Part shown: positions 60,138-64,000 of the stretch, one piece after another
Position numbering within the stretch: the first letter of the stretch is position 1
Layout: each line of letters starts with the position of its first letter
Assembly: GCA_036346155.1 (NCBI GenBank)
Contig: JARFIY010000046.1
Coordinates: forward strand, 11,471,501 to 11,535,500
DNA from: Sinelater perroti
Taxonomy: Eukaryota; Arthropoda; Insecta; Coleoptera; Elateridae
Direction of reading: 5' to 3'
DNA length: 64,000 nucleotides
Made by a program: the position numbers and the translations under genes
Notes under the pieces: generated by a model
The model's input: the letters and a program-made list of their open reading frames with translations, nothing else
What the model was told of the DNA's origin: nothing
Database searches by the model: none

Positions 60138-60982
60138 CTTTCTAATGATTAGCCTAGGTAATGCCATTCCCGTGACGGAGCACACCAACTTAACAGTGGA
60201 CCCATATGTATGTAGCCATCTCGGACTTGGAATTCCTCGCTCTCCGACTCGTTGTCATCAAGCAAGTGTATCGTAAAAGCACCCCATTGCGTTGAACTAG
60301 CGTGGAAATGGCCATTTTCCACATGTAAATACCGCGTGGAGACAGTTTGTGACCTTAACCTATTAAAGAGCGCCACCTTGGTTCCGCTAGCAATACAGAG
60401 ATCAGCATTCTTTAGTGACTGCTTTTTTTTCGAGGGCTTCGAGATCACCTTGATTCGCTTGCTATGGAACACGCCAATGTCGTGGCCGGAGCCGTAGAAC
60501 ATCTTGACGGACAGCATAAAATGCTTACGCTTATCCGAGTCGGAGATGTAAAGGGTCTTGGCAGCGCAATACTGTTTGCCATTGTTCAGATCAAGCTGCT
60601 GCATGTCCTGATCAGAGTTGCCGATGCCGATGAAGGCACAAAGTTGGGCGGCTTGCTCGGACTCGCCCTCGCGCAGCATCTGCTCCTGTCGCAGCCTCCA
60701 GCCATCCCCAAACAGGTAAATGCAGGGCGGCGGGCAGAAAAAGCGCTTCTCGTTGCCGTAGGACTTCTGGGCCACCTTGGCGTGCAGGATCACCACTACC
60801 ATGTCAGACCTCTCCCGCAGGTAGCGCTCCATGGCCTCCCTGGTCAGCTTGCGGCCCTCCCCGCGGTAGCCGCCCGGCACGACAGCCCCCGAGAAGCGGG
60901 AATACATAGCGCCATGCTGCGGCGGCGGCGTCGGGGGCGACTGGGCATGGGCGATCCCCGGAAGCCCGTACTGGTGCGGCAT
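60138..60982 (-). CDS. Su(H): Suppressor of Hairless, coding exon 1, with a one-base gap
   Basis: The start is the ATG at 60982-60980 (MPHQYGLPG), with an in-frame TGA 55-57 bases upstream and no other ATG between. A proline-rich N terminus leads into the N-terminal Rel-homology domain: LTREAMERYLRE at residues 46-57 and YGNEKRFFCPPPC at 75-87, which holds DNA-contacting residues, and CAFIGIGNSDQDMQQLDLNN. The beta-trefoil domain follows (NGHFHASSTQWGAFTIHLLD). At residue 259 (GYIH, 60206-60217) the frame shifts: one base is missing within 60203-60208. The continuation up to the donor at 60138 is conserved in the next frame for 23 codons. With that base the exon would have 282 codons. As host genes go this is a strong call. 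The gap is either an assembly error or a real lesion; the conserved flanks favour an error. Confidence 0.92.
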
Positions 60983-61767
60983 GCTGCGCTCTGAAGCCAA
61001 CCCTGGTCTCCCTGGCCCGCCACTGATATTTATAACTCACATGTCACACACCTGGCCTGCTGGCGACTTCGCAACGGCTAGCGCTCGTGGCTGCGGCCGC
61101 TGGGCTGGCGGCTCATTGACGGAGGCTCGCAGGACTGCGCGCCGACAGATTTTCGTAAACACTGCCGCACTGTCTCCCTACAACCCGCCGCGACTCCACG
61201 CTACGTGAGAACCGCTGCTGCTGGCCCCCTCTCTGATGCTACCTCATTCCATTCGAAAACACCTGTTCACGGTGTGAATTTTCCGACAGTCCAACCAACG
61301 TGACGCGGCCGAATGCTTCCGCACGCTCGGCGGCGGCGCCTGTCGCCGGATTTCGGGCGCTCCTGCGAAAGTCACGGGCTCGCGACGACAGCCGGTGCTG
61401 CGACGCCGTTCCTGCCACAGGCGCCGCGGGCGACGCTTCCCCGCCGCCGCAGAATTTAATTAACGCGCCATTATATTGGTAGCACGGCCGCTGCGGCGAA
61501 CTGTACTGCGCGCCCCCCGCGCCGCGCGCTCGCCTCAGGATGTGGGGTTACAGCCGGGGCGTGGGAAAATCGTCGTGTGGGAAAGAGTGGGTGGCCTCGG
61601 CGACTCTCAAACATTTGATACAGGCGATGTAATTCAGACTGCCGGCGAGATTGCGTTAACATATATTTTCCTCGATTTGATGATTCTCGCGTCCGCCGTG
61701 GGAATCTCGCGGCGGCGGCTCCTTGACAGCGTGGGAACCCTCGGCGCTAATTGCGCGACTTCCTCCG
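60983..61767. promoter_or_regulatory. Shared divergent promoter of Su(H) and XPG
   Basis: The 785 bases between the two start codons are strongly enriched in G, C and CpG compared with the rest of the window. They must contain both 5' untranslated regions and both promoters. No clear TATA box stands close to either start. An inverted CCAAT word (ATTGG) lies at about 61475. Several same-sense frames here are by-products of base composition. Confidence 0.6.
61560..61738 (+). promoter_or_regulatory. Cluster of four Su(H)/CSL-type boxes
   Basis: All on the plus strand: CGTGGGAAA (61560-61568), TGTGGGAAA (61576-61584), CGTGGGAAT (61697-61705) and CGTGGGAAC (61730-61738). Three match the full consensus YGTGRGAAM; the third differs at the last base. 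The last site is only 30 bases before the XPG ATG. The product of the neighbouring gene binds this motif, so direct feedback on the Su(H) promoter, or control of XPG, is a natural hypothesis. Function is inferred. Confidence 0.5.
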
Positions 61768-61855
61768 ATGGGAGTGACCGGCCTCTGGAGGCTCATCGAG
61801 CCCGCGGGCAAGCCCGTGCCGCTCGAAACACTCGAGAACAAGGTCCTGGCCGTCG
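61768..61855 (+). CDS. mus201: XPG/ERCC5 (mus201) nuclease, coding exon 1
   Basis: The first 29 codons plus one base: MGVTGLWRLIEPAGKPVPLE and TLENKVLAV. The N-terminal MGVTGLW, with the glycine that becomes exposed at the active site, and the whole block match XPG/ERCC5, the structure-specific endonuclease that cuts 3' of the lesion in nucleotide excision repair, and not GEN1, FEN1 or EXO1. The donor GT is at 61856-61857. The split codon is completed by exon 2 to give the catalytic Asp30. Confidence 0.93.
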
Positions 61856-61944
61856 GTATCCTTTGTCAGTGCTGCCGCTCCGCCATAACCTACAAACGGC
61901 ACGTGCTGCCGTTCTTGTTTGTTTTCCTTGACGCAGCGCTCTAG
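61856..61944 (+). other. mus201: XPG intron 1, 89 bases
   Basis: Donor G/GTATCC at 61856, acceptor CTCTAG ending at 61944, phase 1. Removing it joins AV to DISIWL as in all XPG proteins. Confidence 0.85.
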
Positions 61945-62120
61945 ACATCTCAATCTGGCTGCATCAGGCGGTCAAGGGCTTCCAGGATGCGCAGGGCGCT
62001 CCGTTGCCGAACGCTCACCTGCTCGGCATTTACCACAGGGTCTGCAAACTTCTTTACTTTAAAGTGAAGCCTGTGTTTGTGTTCGATGGGGGCGTTCCTA
62101 ATTTGAAAAAAGAGACAATC
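61945..62120 (+). CDS. mus201: XPG/ERCC5 (mus201) nuclease, coding exon 2
   Basis: Codons 30-88. It begins DISIWLHQAVKGFQDAQGAP, then LLGIYHRVCKLLYFKVKPVF, and VFDGGVPNLKKETI. Asp30 and Asp77 (in VFDGG) are the first metal-binding residues of the XPN domain, at the same positions as in human XPG. The exon ends with a GTGAGT donor at 62121, phase 0. The remainder of the protein, including the spacer region and the internal nuclease domain, lies outside the window, so the gene is seen only in part. Confidence 0.93.
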
Positions 62121-64000
62121 GTGAGTGCACGCTTGTTAAAAAATTAATTAATCTTGCATACATGTTGCAAATGTGTTGCACTATCAGTACCTTCAAATTA
62201 CCAAAAATGACAATTTAACAAAATTATTTTCGTTTTGTAAATTTAGTTTTATTACCTACTTAAAAATTACATCTTTATTATTTTAGACGCTTTATCAGTA
62301 TTTTTAAGATTGTTTATGCTTTATTAACATTTTTAGATATATTTTGCACTAATATTTTGTGTCTGTCACCATAACTTTCAAATAGTTTAATCTTCCGAAA
62401 CAAAAGTGAAGAAATTAAAATTCATTGCATAAATCTCATTTTTAGATCTTAATTTGGTATAATTTTCATTTTACAACTTTGAAACTGTTATATTTACATT
62501 AGGTGATTTATTCTATTTATGACCCATAGACCATTCAGGCGTCTGAATTTTGGAGAGGTATTTTCCACCCTTTATCACTCTTTCTTTTCTGATGTCATTA
62601 ATTTTGCTCAAGATCATTCATTTGGAAAGATAATCTGATAGTTTCACTGCAGTTGAGTTTTCAGAATTTTAAATGCTTTTTTATCGTCATACACCCTTTC
62701 TTCCAAGAATTGGGCATTATAAGGCTACGGCTGCGTTTTCTTCCATATGAATCTTTTTTTTTAATTTTGTGCTTAATGCGTTTTTTATTCTTCCTATGGA
62801 AAGGAAACAAAACGAGCAATTAACAAATAAACTCATTGAAGTTCAACTGGGTAGAGATGTGATGAAAGCATAACATTAAAAAAGTACAAATTAAAAAAAA
62901 ATGTCTGGATGCTAGAAAAAATCAAGAATGGTACAGTAAAAGTATGATATATAGGTAAATAAAAATTAAATATATTTTCAATAGAAGCAGGAATAAAACA
63001 AGGAAATGGAAAATATGGAATATCTGTTGAGAAGAAGAAGGGAAACAAATGAACTAATCAATATTGATAATGAAATATAAAAATGACAATTGAAGAGTGG
63101 GCAAAAATGAATTAGTCAAGAAAGTAATTATGAAGAAAAAAGAACAAGTTAAAGCTAAAGAGAAAGAATATAGAAGAAAACTAGAAAATGTAAAGTTGTT
63201 AACAATAGACCAAATAATATGAAAAAGCTATATTAGCAAATTTAACTAAATCATATCTAACGCTTTATAGTATATAAGGACCTTATTACTGTCGTTGTAT
63301 AAATGGAATGATTACATTGCAGTCTAATTGCATAATTACACTCAATTCATAGTCTTTAAATGTTTTTATTAAGTTTTTTCTTATTTTAATTGTTATGCCA
63401 ATAATTAATCAGATTGAAAAGTAAAGAAAACTTAAATTTGCTTTGCAAAGTGCAACTTATGGAACTGTAATTCTGAATTTTTTTCTTCTTAATGGATCTC
63501 CGATATTGTTAACATCTAGATGTTATGCCATGGTACTGTTATGTTTAACTTTACCTACCCAACTTTAAGAGGAGATATAAAAAATACAACAAATTAAGTC
63601 TGGTCATTTATTGCTCAAAGGAAAGAACACATGCAAATGTGATAAATATAAAACGCATTGTTTGTAATAAAGCCCCACGTATTAGTAATTTTTTTCAAGA
63701 TTAACTGTTTAAGAATATGCCCGAGCAGATCAGGTTTTCTCCATTTCTTTTCTAGTCCAATTTTTTTCTGATTTTTTTCTAGATCGTTTTGAAAGATAAG
63801 CTCATTAGTAGTATTGTAATGAATTTCCGAACGCCCCTCGTGCCAGCGCACAGCGCGGATATAATGCCTTCAGAAATACAGCTGTTGCTTGCGAAACTTG
63901 AACATTGGAGACGTTTCCATGTCGGCGTATTGAGACGTTTTCGAGTCCCTTCTGATAAACCCCAAATAGGCATAAATATTACGCGGCCGCAAGAGAATCA
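62121..64000 (+). other. mus201: XPG intron 2 (start), AT-rich
   Basis: No further XPG exon could be recognised up to the window end. A purine-rich stretch at 63020-63190 could be old LINE coding sequence. The last 220 bases (63783-64000) are less AT-rich and open in one plus frame, but the peptide is not XPG-like, and I take it as non-coding. Confidence 0.5.

Noticed and set aside
60464..60994. Open frame of 176 codons on the plus strand
   Set aside because: It lies antisense to the conserved Su(H) exon 1 and is produced by its GC-rich codons.
61476..61931. Open frame of 151 codons in the divergent promoter
   Set aside because: GC-rich composition keeps stops rare; it overlaps XPG exon 1 in a different frame and runs into its intron.
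62833..63190. Purine-rich stretch as a possible XPG exon
   Set aside because: Its translation does not resemble the XPG sequence that follows the KKETI junction, and it has no suitable splice sites.
1..64000. CRISPR arrays, tRNA or rRNA genes, bacterial-type operons
   Set aside because: None seen; introns, LINEs and insect-type transposons show that this is animal nuclear DNA.

Overview
This is about 64 kb of AT-rich eukaryotic DNA, almost certainly from an arthropod and most likely an insect. It holds one pair of recognisable host genes at the right end. Most of the rest is a dense, layered collection of transposable elements: Jockey, RTE, R1-type and CR1-like LINEs, mariner, Tc1, hAT and MULE relics, and a short SINE. 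I cannot name the species from the sequence.

Host genes (58.7-64 kb). The minus-strand gene at 58683-60982 is Suppressor of Hairless (Su(H)/RBPJ/CSL), the DNA-binding factor of the Notch pathway. It has two coding exons with a phase-0 intron, and would encode about 506 residues but for one missing base near residue 260. Head to head with it, the plus strand from 61768 starts XPG/ERCC5 (mus201), the 3' endonuclease of nucleotide excision repair. Only its first two coding exons (88 codons) are visible before a long intron leaves the window. The 785 bases between the two start codons are rich in G, C and CpG, and carry four same-orientation Su(H)-type boxes, which suggests Notch/CSL feedback on this shared promoter.

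Left part (0.1-18 kb). LINE tails, DUF4817-type mariner relics, a hAT (ZMYM1-like) relic, an R1-type LINE and a full-span but badly decayed Jockey element. Within it, 7.88-8.42 kb is an unusual GC-rich non-coding island with four further Su(H)-type boxes, a candidate distal enhancer.

Middle (19-36 kb). A nearly intact RTE-clade LINE (endonuclease plus reverse transcriptase with one nonsense codon), a Tc1-like transposon with both terminal inverted repeats, a long LINE on the minus strand, and a nested structure at 29313-36114. I read the last as a MULE-type DNA transposon with foldback-style ends built of short tandem units, into which a Jockey element later inserted, leaving an 11-base target-site duplication.

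Right-middle (36-58 kb). Several kilobases of featureless AT-rich DNA, then further mariner, Tc1, Jockey, CR1-like and other LINE relics, a tRNA-like SINE with a 10-base target-site duplication, and a 160-base tandem repeat. All transposon genes here carry stops, frameshifts or truncations. Only Su(H) and XPG look like host genes.
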